Of a DNA stretch of 64,000 nt, positions 9,713 to 19,928 are shown one piece after another. The notes under the pieces are model-generated. The model saw nothing but the letters and a program-made list of their open reading frames with translations. It was not told the DNA's origin and did not search any database. Position numbers and translations under genes: made by a program. The first letter of the stretch is position 1. Each line of letters begins with the position of its first letter. The DNA lies in contig NZ_LPWG01000014.1 of NCBI RefSeq assembly GCF_001723285.1, forward strand, positions 62,001-126,000, given 5' to 3'. This DNA comes from Methyloceanibacter methanicus. GTDB taxonomy: Bacteria > Pseudomonadota > Alphaproteobacteria > Rhizobiales > Methyloligellaceae.

Positions 9713-12169
9713 GTGACGACGGTGCCAAGCTCTAAGCCAATGTTGAAAAATGCTCGGATTCTTGCGGTTTTGGGCCTCGTCCTTGGACTGGCGGCCATCC
9801 CGGGGGTGACGGCCAGTCCGCTCGCCCATGCCCAAGACGCGCTGGCGCAGGATTCGCCGTCGGCCCTGGAGGCCGAAACGGGCGCGGCCGGTCCCGCCGT
9901 TCAGGCTTTCAAGCAAGCGCTCGACGAATGGCAGGGCGAAATCAACGCCACGGAGCAGGAAATCGCCAATCCGTCGACGACGGGCGAGGAGCTACGGGCC
10001 ATCCCGGACCGGCTCGAAGACCTGCGCGAGGACATCGCCAAGAAGCGCACCGGGCTCAAGCCCAAGTTGAGCGACAGTCGCGAGCGGCTGGGAAAGCTCG
10101 GTCCTCCGCCCAAAGAGGGAGCGCCGCGGGAAAGCGACGAGATCGCCGCGCAGCGTAGGCGCCTCGAGAACGAGGTCGCCGACCTCGACGGCAAGCTTAA
10201 GCAGGCCGACGTCCTGTTCGTGCGCGCCGGTCAGCTGATCGACCAGGCAAACGCTGCCCGCCGCGGTCGTTTCACTGAGTCGCTGTTTCGACCGGTCCCC
10301 AATTTCTATTCCTCCGTTCTCCCGGCGGCCTTCGCCACCGTGCCGCAACAGGTCACCCGCATCCTCAAAGCGGCCGAAGACTGGGTTGCGTTGGCTTGGA
10401 GCAAAGGGGCCGTCGTCGTCATTCTCTTATTGTTTGTACCGCTCGCCGCGGCCCGTTTGACGAGCCGGTTCATCGGCCGGCTGACGTCCCGCGGGGCAAT
10501 CCCGGAGACAGAGCAGGACCCCAGCATGCAGGCCCGCGGCGTCGCCGCCATCACCGGCTCGCTTTGGACCTGTCTGCCCGTATGGGCGGCACTCGCCGCC
10601 TTCTATCTCATTGCGAGCTCGGCGGGACTGGCCGTTCCCGGCATGGACGGCTTTCTGGCGCAGGCGCTGCTGGCAATCGCCTGGGCCGTGCTGCTTGCCT
10701 GTCTCGTTCGCGAGACGCTTGTCCCACGGGCGAGCAGCTGGAGGCTCGTTCCCGCGACCGACGCCGTCGCGCGGCGCGTGGCCTATTTGCTTTGGGCCCT
10801 CATCGCCGTCTGGCTACTGGACAGGCTGTTCGTATTGAAAGACCTGATCGTGTTCACACCCTATCAGGTCTCGATCCTAAGATCGGCAATGCTCGCCGGC
10901 CTGTGCGGGCTCCTCCTGATCGGAATCTTGTGGACCGTCCACGGCGGACCGATGATGCGCAAGGCCGCGCTCAGCGGCTGGCGGGGCTGGCTCTTCTCCA
11001 TCGTGGCCGGGCTGACCGGCGTCATTCTCCTTGCGATGCTGCTCGGCTACGTGTCCCTGGCCCACTTCATCGGGAGCCACATCGTCTCGACCGCCGGCGT
11101 GCTGTGGATCATGTATCTGATGCATCTTGCCGCCGAGTCCATTTCGAGCGCCAGCGTAATCTCCGGCCAGACCATCGACGATAGCGTGGAAGAAGACGAG
11201 GACATGGGGGCGCCCTCGCTTCTGACAATGCGGATCATCGGCAGTCTGCTTCTCGACATCGCCATCCTCGCGGTCGGCATCACGATCCTCTTGCTGCTGT
11301 GGCGATTCGACTGGGTGGAAGTCAAGGGCTGGATCCAGGCAGCCTTTTTCGGCTTCGAGTTCGGTCCGTTGCGGATTTCGCTGCAGACCGTCCTCGTGGC
11401 GCTCGGCGTGTTTGTACTGGGCCTGGCCCTGACGCGGTTCGTGCAGCGCTGGTTGACGGGGCGCGTATTTGCCGGCCGGCGAACCGACTCGGGCGTGCAC
11501 GAATCCGTTCGGATCGGCATTGGATATCTGGGATTCGTGTTGGCCGCTCTCGCGGGCATCTCTGTTCTCGGCTTCGACTTCTCCAATATCGCCATCGTCG
11601 CCGGCGCGCTGTCGGTGGGCATCGGCTTCGGCCTGCAGAGCATCTTCAACAACTTCGTGTCCGGCCTCATCCTCCTTGCCGAACGGCCGATCAAGATCGG
11701 CGACTACATCAAGGTCGGCGACCAGGAGGGAACGGTCAAGAAGATCAGCGTACGCTCGACGGAGATCGAAACGATTCACCGGCAGTCCGTCATTATCCCG
11801 AATGCAACCCTCATCACCGACCCGGTCAGCAACTGGATGCACCTCGACAAGAGTTGCCGGGTCGATCTTGCGGTGGGCGTCGACTACGGCACGGATATGG
11901 AGCTCCTGCGTTCGACGCTTCTCGGCGTGGCGAAAGCCCATCGCGGCGTTCTCAAGCATCCGCCGGCCGTCGTGCACTTTGCCGGTTTCGGCGACAGCTC
12001 GCTCGACTTCGAGCTGCGTGTCTTCCTCCGCGACGTGCGCCAGCGGATCACGACGAGCAGCGAGTTGCGCTTCGCGATCCTGGAAGCCTTGCGGAACGCC
12101 GGCATCACCATACCGTTCCCGCAGCGGGACGTGCATGTGGTTGGAGGTCCGCCAGTCGACGAGGCCTAG
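9713..12169 (+). CDS. MscS-family mechanosensitive channel with periplasmic domain (DUF3772 type)
   Basis: Large MscS-superfamily channel, about 818 residues, releasing solutes on hypo-osmotic shock. It has a signal peptide ending near AHAQ, a long coiled-coil periplasmic region (residues about 50-200, rich in Glu/Arg/Lys), about ten membrane helices, and the MscS core: GIGFGLQSIFNNFVSG pore helix, LLAERPIKIGDYIKVG and the beta domain NWMHLDKSCRVDL. GTG 9713 is taken as start because GAGGAG lies six bases upstream; ATG 9740 is the alternative. Confidence 0.88.
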   Translation: MTTVPSSKPMLKNARILAVLGLVLGLAAIPGVTASPLAHAQDALAQDSPSALEAETGAAGPAVQAFKQALDEWQGEINATEQEIANPSTTGEELRAIPDRLEDLREDIAKKRTGLKPKLSDSRERLGKLGPPPKEGAPRESDEIAAQRRRLENEVADLDGKLKQADVLFVRAGQLIDQANAARRGRFTESLFRPVPNFYSSVLPAAFATVPQQVTRILKAAEDWVALAWSKGAVVVILLLFVPLAAARLTSRFIGRLTSRGAIPETEQDPSMQARGVAAITGSLWTCLPVWAALAAFYLIASSAGLAVPGMDGFLAQALLAIAWAVLLACLVRETLVPRASSWRLVPATDAVARRVAYLLWALIAVWLLDRLFVLKDLIVFTPYQVSILRSAMLAGLCGLLLIGILWTVHGGPMMRKAALSGWRGWLFSIVAGLTGVILLAMLLGYVSLAHFIGSHIVSTAGVLWIMYLMHLAAESISSASVISGQTIDDSVEEDEDMGAPSLLTMRIIGSLLLDIAILAVGITILLLLWRFDWVEVKGWIQAAFFGFEFGPLRISLQTVLVALGVFVLGLALTRFVQRWLTGRVFAGRRTDSGVHESVRIGIGYLGFVLAALAGISVLGFDFSNIAIVAGALSVGIGFGLQSIFNNFVSGLILLAERPIKIGDYIKVGDQEGTVKKISVRSTEIETIHRQSVIIPNATLITDPVSNWMHLDKSCRVDLAVGVDYGTDMELLRSTLLGVAKAHRGVLKHPPAVVHFAGFGDSSLDFELRVFLRDVRQRITTSSELRFAILEALRNAGITIPFPQRDVHVVGGPPVDEA

Positions 12170-12297
12170 CCTATCGGCGAGGTGACCCCGGCAATGTGCC
12201 CGCTGTGTTGGCCGTGTTTGATCTGCGATAAGGTCTCGCACAACCGGGGTGGCTACGATAAATCTTGGTAAAGAGTTTGCCGAAAAGGACAGCATCC

Positions 12298-12996
12298 ATG
12301 CCGCGCTCGGCCGTCTTGCTCGTTTTGATCGGTCTGCTTGCTGCGCTTCCGCTCAGGGCGTTCGGGGAGGACGCGCCGCCGGACGAAAACGGCGCGCCGC
12401 AGCCCGCGCCCAAAGCGCGACCGCCTGTCCTGGACTGGAATCTGCGCAATTTCGATCCGGACCAGCGGCAACGTATGCTGCGCTTTTCGACGTTTGCGAA
12501 CGGGGACATCCCGGAAGAATATGTGAACGCCGAAAACACGGTGGGCTATACGGTCAGCGCTATCGCGCACGGCGGGCAGCTCTACGCCACGCATTGCAGC
12601 GAGTGTCACGGCGAACTGGGACTTGGCAACGGGGATCTTGCCTTTGCGCTCAAGCCCTCGCCCGCGATGCTGGCCTATCTGGTGGGCCAGCCCGTCGCCG
12701 TGGATCAATATCTCCTGTGGAGCATCGCCGAGGGCGGCAAGCGCTTCGGCACGGCCATGCCAGCGTTCAAAGATCGGCTCACGCGTAAACAGATCTTCGA
12801 GATCGTCGCCTATTTGCGTGCGGGCTTTCCCGACCTGGACGATTCGCCCGCACCACGCCGTGGTCCGGGCCCGCCGAGACGGATGCGCCGGACGAGCGGA
12901 CTCACGACATCGACTGAGCGGCGCGATGACGCCCAACGCCGATTCACGGCCAGGTGCCGAGGCAATTTCGAAGGGGAAGTCTTGCTCGCTCTCTAG
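12298..12996 (+). CDS. Secreted c-type cytochrome, probable 3' frameshift
   Basis: Monohaem cytochrome c with a signal peptide (LLVLIGLLAALPLRAFG), one haem site CSECH, and a distal-Met candidate in FGTAMPAFKDRLT followed by the usual C-terminal helix FEIVAYLRAGFP. ATG 12298 is chosen over an upstream TTG because it opens the signal peptide. As read, the tail after FPDLDD becomes Arg-rich. Adding one base near 12851-12857 gives instead a Pro-rich tail ending ETDAPDERTHDID with a stop at 12915-12917, which I think is the true end. Electron partner unknown. Confidence 0.75.
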   Translation: MPRSAVLLVLIGLLAALPLRAFGEDAPPDENGAPQPAPKARPPVLDWNLRNFDPDQRQRMLRFSTFANGDIPEEYVNAENTVGYTVSAIAHGGQLYATHCSECHGELGLGNGDLAFALKPSPAMLAYLVGQPVAVDQYLLWSIAEGGKRFGTAMPAFKDRLTRKQIFEIVAYLRAGFPDLDDSPAPRRGPGPPRRMRRTSGLTTSTERRDDAQRRFTARCRGNFEGEVLLAL

Positions 12997-13010
12997 GCAG
13001 GGAACTTGCA
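12995..13010 (+). promoter_or_regulatory. Candidate sigma-54 (-24/-12) promoter
   Basis: AGGCAGGGAACTTGCA keeps the GG-N10-GC spacing and a good -12 TTGCA, with two mismatches at the -24 element. It precedes the operon starting at 13095. Unusually, the only nearby NifA-type site lies downstream of it. Confidence 0.45.
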
Positions 13011-13035
13011 TCGCTCTGGCCCGGCGGGCCAGACG

Positions 13036-13051
13036 TGTCGCGTTTCCGACA
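13036..13051 (+). promoter_or_regulatory. NifA upstream activator sequence (TGT-N10-ACA)
   Basis: TGTCGCGTTTCCGACA matches the NifA palindrome exactly and closely resembles the site before fixA (TGTCGCGTTCCCGACA). It lies 44 bases ahead of the gene at 13095 and downstream of the candidate promoter at 12995. Confidence 0.6.
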
Positions 13052-13094
13052 CGAGGCAGCCCTGCGCGGAAGACAAGACGGGAAAGGGAGGCCC

Positions 13095-13427
13095 ATGCCG
13101 TTGGCCGAATCTCAAGACGGTGCGAGCGACTGGCGCTATTTCGCGACCTATAGCGGCGTCAAGCTGCCCTTGCGCCTCGTCACGCCCATCGAGGCGGCGG
13201 CGCTGACGAACCGGAACACGTTCATCCGGGCGCGGTTCGATCCTGCGGGACGGCTCCTGGAATGCGAGAAGGTCGTCTATGGCGAGGTCGAGTTGACCCA
13301 TCGCTATGAGTATGACGCAAGCGGCGCCTTGAAGCAGGCGGAGGTCACCATGCTGGACGAGGAGACGCGGGTTCTGCGCTTCGACGATGAGACGCCGGCC
13401 AAGGCGGCAGCGGAGGACGCGCCATGA
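13095..13427 (+). CDS. Conserved hypothetical protein (possibly DUF6156)
   Basis: A 110-residue soluble protein beginning MPLAESQD, with a beta-rich core (LPLRLVTPIE, NTFIRARFDPAGRLLECEKVVYGEVE, HRYEYD) resembling an antiparallel sheet of YD-like strands. No catalytic motif is visible. I tentatively associate it with DUF6156 without certainty. It leads an operon with a 54-residue protein, a truncated haemoglobin and modD, and has a NifA-type site upstream, suggesting a nitrogen-fixation accessory role. Ribosome binding site AGGGAGG. Confidence 0.65.
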   Translation: MPLAESQDGASDWRYFATYSGVKLPLRLVTPIEAAALTNRNTFIRARFDPAGRLLECEKVVYGEVELTHRYEYDASGALKQAEVTMLDEETRVLRFDDETPAKAAAEDAP

Positions 13428-13588
13428 CCGTGGGACAGCTCTTGAAGGCCCTGTCGGCGATGCCCGAAAACGCCGTGGTCTTGGTCGAGGAGGACAACGG
13501 TCTGGCGCGTGTGGGCGCGGTCGAGCGGCTTGCGGGCACCAATGGAATGCCCGACGAGGTCCTGCTCATCCCCGATATGAGCGAGTGA
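13424..13588 (+). CDS. Small conserved-looking protein, 54 residues
   Basis: Short frame starting MTVGQLLKALSAMPEN and ending IPDMSE. Its ATG overlaps the upstream stop by four bases (ATGA), indicating translational coupling. The sequence has the alternating hydrophobic pattern of a folded alpha/beta domain (AVVLVEEDNGLARVGAVERL) rather than chance coding. No function is recognised. Confidence 0.55.
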   Translation: MTVGQLLKALSAMPENAVVLVEEDNGLARVGAVERLAGTNGMPDEVLLIPDMSE

Positions 13589-13610
13589 GCCCGGAGGAGA
13601 GTAAAGACGG

Positions 13611-14123
13611 ATGACCAGGATGACCCATCAATGCCAGGCGGTCTCGGCGCAAGCCGCCGCCGATGCCGAGTCTGAACGAGAGACCCGCGAACGGGCTCCG
13701 GCGACACTGTTCGCGCGCATCGGCGGTGCGGACGGCGTCGCCCGGCTGGTCGAGACCTTCTACGGCCGCATGGATACGCTTCCCGAAGCGCGGACGATCC
13801 GGGACATGCATGCGCCCGACCTCTCGGCGACCAAGGAGGTGCTGCGGCGCTATCTCGGCGAATGGATGGGCGGTCCGAAGCTCTACTCCGCTGAGCGCGG
13901 CCACCCGCGGCTGCGCAGCCGTCACATCCGCTTTAGGATCGGCAAGGCGGAGCGCGACGCTTGGCTCACCTGTATGCGCCAGGCGCTGGACGAAACCGTC
14001 GCGGACGCGGCCTTGCGGGATGAACTGTATGAAGCGATGGCGAAACTCGCGAACTGGATGCGGAACGACCCGGGCAATCCGCACGATGTCCAGCATCATG
14101 GTGCGCAGCATCGCGGACGCTGA
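13611..14123 (+). CDS. Group II truncated haemoglobin (TrHbO-like)
   Basis: 2-over-2 globin of 170 residues. Landmarks are LFARIGGADGVARLVETFYGRM (A-B helices), LGEWMGGPKLYS and the proximal-His region HPRLRSRHIRFRIGKAERDAWLTCM, whose invariant Trp marks group II. Such globins bind O2 or NO and are tied to oxygen or nitrosative protection. A preceding Ser/Glu-rich stretch of about 30 residues extends the N-terminus. It sits between a NifA-site-linked operon start and modD, so protection of nitrogen fixation is a reasonable inference. Confidence 0.88.
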   Translation: MTRMTHQCQAVSAQAAADAESERETRERAPATLFARIGGADGVARLVETFYGRMDTLPEARTIRDMHAPDLSATKEVLRRYLGEWMGGPKLYSAERGHPRLRSRHIRFRIGKAERDAWLTCMRQALDETVADAALRDELYEAMAKLANWMRNDPGNPHDVQHHGAQHRGR

Positions 14124-14135
14124 GGGGCCGGCATC

Positions 14136-15002
14136 ATGACCGCGTTTGCACCACGTCCCGTCCTGTCGCCCGAAGCCCACTGGGCCTTGCTCGCGGACGA
14201 CGCGCCGCACGGGGATCTGACGACCGAAAGCCTCGGCATCGGCGAAGCCGCAGGCAAGATCCGCTTCGCCGCGCGGCAGGACATGACCGTCGCCGGGCTC
14301 GAAGATGCCGCTGCGCTTCTGTCGCTTGCCGGGGTTGCAGTCAGTCCGACGACCCGTTCGGGCGATCGGGCCGCGCCGGGCACGGTGCTCCTGGAGGGGG
14401 AGGGGCCGGCGTCGGCGTTGCACCGCGCCTGGAAAGTCAGTCAGACCTTTCTCGAAATCTGGTCGGGCGTCGCGACGGGCGCGCAAGCCTTGACCGATGC
14501 GGCGAGGGCCGTCCGTCCGGATGCCATCGTCGCCTGCACCCGCAAGAATGTTCCCGGCACAAAAAGGATGGCCGCCGCAGCGGTCCATGCGGGCGGCGCC
14601 GTCATGCATCGCCTGGGACTGTCCGAGACATTGCTCGTGTTTCCCGAGCACCGTGCCTTCCTTCCGGATGAGGATCTGGCCTTGCTGGCGAAGAGGCTGA
14701 AAGTCGCCGCGCCGGAGAAGAAATGCGTGATCGAGGTCCTGTCGGTCGATGAGGGAATCGCCGCCGCGCGCGCCGGGTTCGATGTGATCCAGACGGAGAA
14801 GTTCCGGCCCGGAGACGTGGGCGAGCTCGCCCGGTGCCTCGATACCGTTGCGCCGCGCCCGATTCTTGCAGCGGCCGGCGGCATCACGCCTGAGAATGCG
14901 GGAGATTATGTGCATGCCGGCGCGGACGTGCTGGTCAGTTCCTGGCCCTATACGGCGCGCCCGGCGGACATTGCCGTGGCGATCGAGCCTTCAGGGTCCT
15001 GA
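14136..15002 (+). CDS. modD: ModD protein, NadC-like phosphoribosyltransferase homologue
   Basis: 288-residue quinolinate phosphoribosyltransferase-fold protein of the ModD type. N-terminal DDAPHGDLTTESLGI, ACTRKNVPGTKRMAAAAVHAGGAVMHRLGLSETLLVF and ILAAAGGITPENAGDYVHAGADVLVSS match the family. ModD is commonly associated with molybdate transport genes, although its reaction is not settled. The His-rich HRLGLSE substitution separates it from true NadC. Here it sits with a truncated haemoglobin and not next to modABC at 52.7 kb. Confidence 0.88.
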   Translation: MTAFAPRPVLSPEAHWALLADDAPHGDLTTESLGIGEAAGKIRFAARQDMTVAGLEDAAALLSLAGVAVSPTTRSGDRAAPGTVLLEGEGPASALHRAWKVSQTFLEIWSGVATGAQALTDAARAVRPDAIVACTRKNVPGTKRMAAAAVHAGGAVMHRLGLSETLLVFPEHRAFLPDEDLALLAKRLKVAAPEKKCVIEVLSVDEGIAAARAGFDVIQTEKFRPGDVGELARCLDTVAPRPILAAAGGITPENAGDYVHAGADVLVSSWPYTARPADIAVAIEPSGS

Positions 15003-15344
15003 CTGTCCTGCAATAACCGACATGCATGCGGCGAATTGCTGCACCTGCGAAAAGATGTGCGCAAACAATAGGCGATCGGCGCTGCGTCTTAACCCTGGTT
15101 CTGTGATCCAGATCAGAAACCGCAGAGCAATGTGACCGAATGTGCGGGGTCCTTGCCACAAAGACCCATGTCAGGCAGCAGAGCGACCAAATCTATAGCA
15201 CCACCGGCCAGAACCTTAGGCACGACAACAGGGCAGGTCTGGCCCAAGATAAGAGCAATTCCAAAACACATGAGAGACGGGGATTGAGAGCGCAGGACCC
15301 CGAGACGGCAAAATGCACGCCCCCGTCGGAGTCGAGAAATCGCC
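15003..15344. other. nifA upstream region
   Basis: About 340 bases before nifA. It contains a FixK/FNR-like box at 15103-15116 but no TGT-N10-ACA site and no convincing -24/-12 promoter, so nifA is probably not autoactivated from here. AT content rises around 15160-15270, consistent with a promoter or leader. Confidence 0.45.
15103..15116 (+). promoter_or_regulatory. FixK/FNR-like box upstream of nifA
   Basis: GTGATCCAGATCAG has the palindromic core TGATCCAGATCA of FNR/FixK sites (consensus TTGATNNNNATCAA, two outer mismatches). It lies about 230 bases before the nifA start, far enough to serve a promoter within the leader. It suggests low-oxygen induction of nifA. Confidence 0.5.
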
Positions 15345-17088
15345 ATGACGCACCACCCGGTTCGCATTGAATCCCATAGGGCTTCGATGAGTGAAATCGC
15401 ACTCATCGGAATCTACGAAATCTCCAAGATTCTCAACAAACCCAACCGGCTTGAGACGACGCTTTCCAATGTCGTCAGCCTGCTGTCGTCGTTCATGCAG
15501 ATGCGCCATGGCGTGATCTCGCTGTTGTCCGACGACGATATTCCGGACATCACGGTCGGCGCCGGTTGGAACGAAGGGTCCGATGAACGCTATCGCGCGC
15601 GCCTGCCGGAACGGGCGATCGGGCAGATCGTGACCACGTCCATTCCGCTCGTGGTCGAGAACATCGCCAGCAACCCGCTCTTCATCCGCCGCGACATTGA
15701 ACTTCTGGGGGGTGGTGACGGAACCAAGGTGTCGTTCATCGGGGTGCCCATTCGCGTCGATACGCGCGTGGTCGGAACACTGACGATCGATCGCCCTTGG
15801 GACTCCTCGCGGTCCATCCGTCTGGACGCCGATGTGCGTTTCCTCACGATGGTTGCCAATCTTATCGGCCAGACGGTCCAGCTTCAGCGCGTGATCTTCC
15901 GCGATCGCGAACGCCTCATTGCCGAGAGCCACCGGCTGCAGAAAGAGCTCATGGAGCTCAAGCCGACGAAGAGCAGGTCCACGAAAAAGAAGATGCCGAT
16001 CGAGGGCATTGTCGGCGACAGCGCCGTAATCCGTTCCCTGCTGGATAAGGTGTCGATCGTCGCCAAGTCGCATTCGACCGTGCTGTTGCGCGGCGAATCG
16101 GGAACCGGCAAGGAGCTCATCGCCAAGGCAATCCATGAGCTGTCGCCGCGTTCCAAGGGACCCTTCGTCAAGATGAACTGTGCCGCGCTTCCCGAATCCG
16201 TTCTGGAGTCGGAACTGTTCGGCCATGAGAAGGGCGCCTTCACCGGTGCCGTCAATGCCCGCAAAGGCCGTTTCGAACTGGCCGACGGGGGAACCTTGTT
16301 TCTGGACGAGATTGGCGAGATCTCGCCGGCGTTCCAGGCCAAACTCCTCCGCGTGCTGCAGGAACAGGAGTTCGAACGCGTCGGTGGAAATCAGACGCTT
16401 AAGGTCAATGTGCGGGTCATCGCGGCCACGAACAAGAATCTGGAAGAGGCGGTCGTTCGCAAGGAGTTCCGCGCCGACCTCTATTACCGCATCAGCGTCG
16501 TACCCTTGATGCTTCCGCCCTTGCGCCAGCGCAAGACCGACATCCCACTTCTCGCAGAAGAGTTTCTGGCGCGATTCAACAAGGAGAACGAGCGCGAACT
16601 GTCATTCGGAAGCGGGGCGCTGGACGTCCTCACAGCCTGCTATTTTCCGGGCAATGTGCGCGAACTCGAAAATTGCGTTCGCAGAACCGCGACGCTGACT
16701 CAAGCCCCCGTGATCTCCGCGGACGACTTCGCCTGCCGCCACAACGAATGTCTGTCGGCAACGCTTTGGGCAACCTCCGACGACGATTCCGTCCGCGCCA
16801 GGCCGGAGATTCCTTTGCCGGTCGTATCAGCGGCCGTGTCTCCTGCGCGTCCCGCGCCCGTGGAGCCGGGCCCCGACTGTCGCGACGTTGTCGCAGAGAG
16901 CGGTGCAGGCGTCCTCGCGGCCACCGAGGGTTTCGGGTCCGAGGAGCCCATGTCCGAGCGCGAACGCTACGTCGATGCGATGGAACGTTCGGGATGGGTT
17001 CAAGCCAAGCGCCCGTTTGCTCGGACTTACGCCGCGCCAGGTGGGATACGCCCTGAAGAAGTACGGCATCGAGATCAAGCGCTTCTGA
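15345..17088 (+). CDS. nifA: Nif-specific transcriptional activator NifA (3' frameshift)
   Basis: Sigma-54-dependent activator of the nif regulon. Domains: N-terminal GAF (about residues 15-180), central AAA+ with Walker A GESGTGKE, GAFTGA loop and FLDEIGEI, then an interdomain linker and C-terminal helix-turn-helix. Cysteines follow the exact pattern C-X11-C-X19-C-X4-C (ACYFPG...CRHNEC), the signature of oxygen-sensitive alphaproteobacterial NifA. The frame breaks near 17007-17013, inside the DNA-binding domain. The remaining helix, ARLLGLTPRQVGYALKKYGI, continues in another frame to a stop at 17086-17088. Restoring two Gs (AAGGCGGCC) joins them. As written, the protein would lack its recognition helix. 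Confidence 0.93.
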
Positions 17089-17095
17089 CAAGGCC

Positions 17096-17111
17096 TGTCG
17101 GGGTTCCGACA
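17096..17111 (+). promoter_or_regulatory. NifA upstream activator sequence
   Basis: TGTCGGGGTTCCGACA, an exact TGT-N10-ACA palindrome, lies eight bases after the nifA stop and 72 bases before the -24 element at 17184, a normal spacing for NifA looping. Confidence 0.85.
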
Positions 17112-17183
17112 TTGTTTGGGGTCTGACAGGCGCAGCGTGCGCGGGCGTTTTTGAAAATCATTATAATTCAAAAGATTGGCGAC

Positions 17184-17199
17184 TGGCATGGGGCTTGAA
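17184..17199 (+). promoter_or_regulatory. Sigma-54 promoter of the fdx-LRV-suf operon
   Basis: TGGCATGGGGCTTGAA carries the -24 TGGCA and -12 TTGA elements at normal spacing, slightly weaker than the other promoters here (TTGA in place of TTGC). It precedes the ferredoxin at 17366 with a leader of about 155 bases. Confidence 0.75.
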
Positions 17200-17365
17200 A
17201 GAAGCTCGATGTCCGGCTCGTGCGTGAGCCCTGTATTGCGACTGTCGTGCCGTCCCGCGTGCTCACGGCCGTTCGCTCATCGCGGGCCGGACTCGTTCTT
17301 CGGCCGGTGCTTCGACGGTTGGCGTCGCAAGACCGAGCTGTAACCGAAGGAAGGAACCAGGAGCC

Positions 17366-17560
17366 ATGGCCTACAAGATTGTCGCCTCTCAATGCACGGT
17401 TTGCAGTGCTTGCGAGTTCGAGTGCCCGAATGCCGCGATCTCGTTGAAGAATGACATGTATGTCATCGACCCCAATCTGTGTACGGAGTGCGAAGGCCAG
17501 TACGACACGCCGCAATGCGCCGCGGTATGCCCTGTCGAAGATACCTGCGTGCCAGCCTAA
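17366..17560 (+). CDS. 2[4Fe-4S] ferredoxin, FdxN type
   Basis: 64-residue low-potential ferredoxin with two clusters: [11 protein letters not shown] followed by CP, and [18 protein letters not shown]. The six-to-eight-residue insertion between the second and third Cys of cluster II is typical of nif-associated FdxN ferredoxins that carry electrons for nitrogenase or NifB. It is first in an operon driven by the sigma-54 promoter at 17184. A close paralogue lies after nifB at 25200. Ribosome binding site GGAAGGA. Confidence 0.93.
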   Translation: MAYKIVASQCTVCSACEFECPNAAISLKNDMYVIDPNLCTECEGQYDTPQCAAVCPVEDTCVPA

Positions 17561-17593
17561 GGCCTCGACAAGGTGGTCTCCGGCAGCAGCAAT

Positions 17594-18333
17594 ATGGCGG
17601 AATCCGATCCGGTCGACTGGGAAGGCCGGCCGGTCTCTTGCCGCGACTGCCCGCACGAATTGATCCGTGCGGAAGAACGTTGCGATCTCGGGCGCATCTG
17701 TGTTCGCGACCGGCGCGCCCGCCGCATCGACCGCTTTTTTGCCGCGAACCCGCAAGAGGCCGACAAGTACCTGGATCACCCGTATTTCGAGGCGCGCGTT
17801 CTGGCCGCGAAATACGCAAGCATTTTCTTGCTGCCGCGCCTGTTGCATGACCCCGAACCCGATGTGCGGGCCATGGTCGCGCACAGGCTGCCGGTCAACC
17901 GCGTGCAGCAGCTGCGGAACGATCCGGATCGAAAGGTGCGGATGGTCGTGACGCAACGGGTCGAAGGCGAAGCCTCGTCTCGATGTTCCAGGACCCTGAC
18001 TACTGGATCCGGGTTGTCGCGGCGCGGCGCGTGACGCCCGATGTTCTTCCCATCGCCATGAACGATGCCGACCCCCAAGTGCGCCGCGAAGTGGCGCGCC
18101 GCATCAAACCGGAGTTCCTTCCGGGCATGATGCACGATCCCGACACGCTGGTGCGCGTGACCGTGGCCGAAAGGTTGGAGCCGCAGCAACTGACGCCGCT
18201 GGTGGCGGACGAAGATTTGCGCGTGCGTTTCGTCGTGGCCGAGCGCGGTATGGCGGAAGCGTTGTCAAAACTCATCGACGATCCCGATCCCGAAGTGCGC
18301 CGCGTCGCGCGGCAACGATACGAGCAGGAATAA
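17594..18333 (+). CDS. 4Fe-4S cluster leucine-rich-variant (LRV) repeat protein, frameshifted
   Basis: LRV-family protein: an N-terminal Cys cluster (CRDCPHELIRAEERC and CVRD) binding a 4Fe-4S centre, then about eight HEAT-like repeats of roughly 24 residues with the pattern D-P-D/E-xx-VR (DPEPDVRAM, DPDRKVRMV, DPDYWIRVV, DADPQVRRE, DPDTLVRVT). The fold is known from the Azotobacter vinelandii nif-region LRV protein; function is unknown. One C appears lost near 17973; restoring it gives EGEALVSMFQDPD and joins both halves. Paralogue at 26314. It lies between ferredoxin and sufB. Confidence 0.8.
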
Positions 18334-18345
18334 GCGGAGGTCATC

Positions 18346-19866
<1,521 letters not shown>

Positions 19867-19928
19867 GGGCGTCCCGCGCCGCGATGGATGGCTGAGATGG
19901 AACTTACGGTGAAGGAAGGACGTGCACG

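Noticed and set aside
10877..12295. Long His/Asp-rich open frame opposite the MscS gene
   Set aside because: Composition is that of antisense of a GC-rich coding region and the plus-strand gene is well supported.
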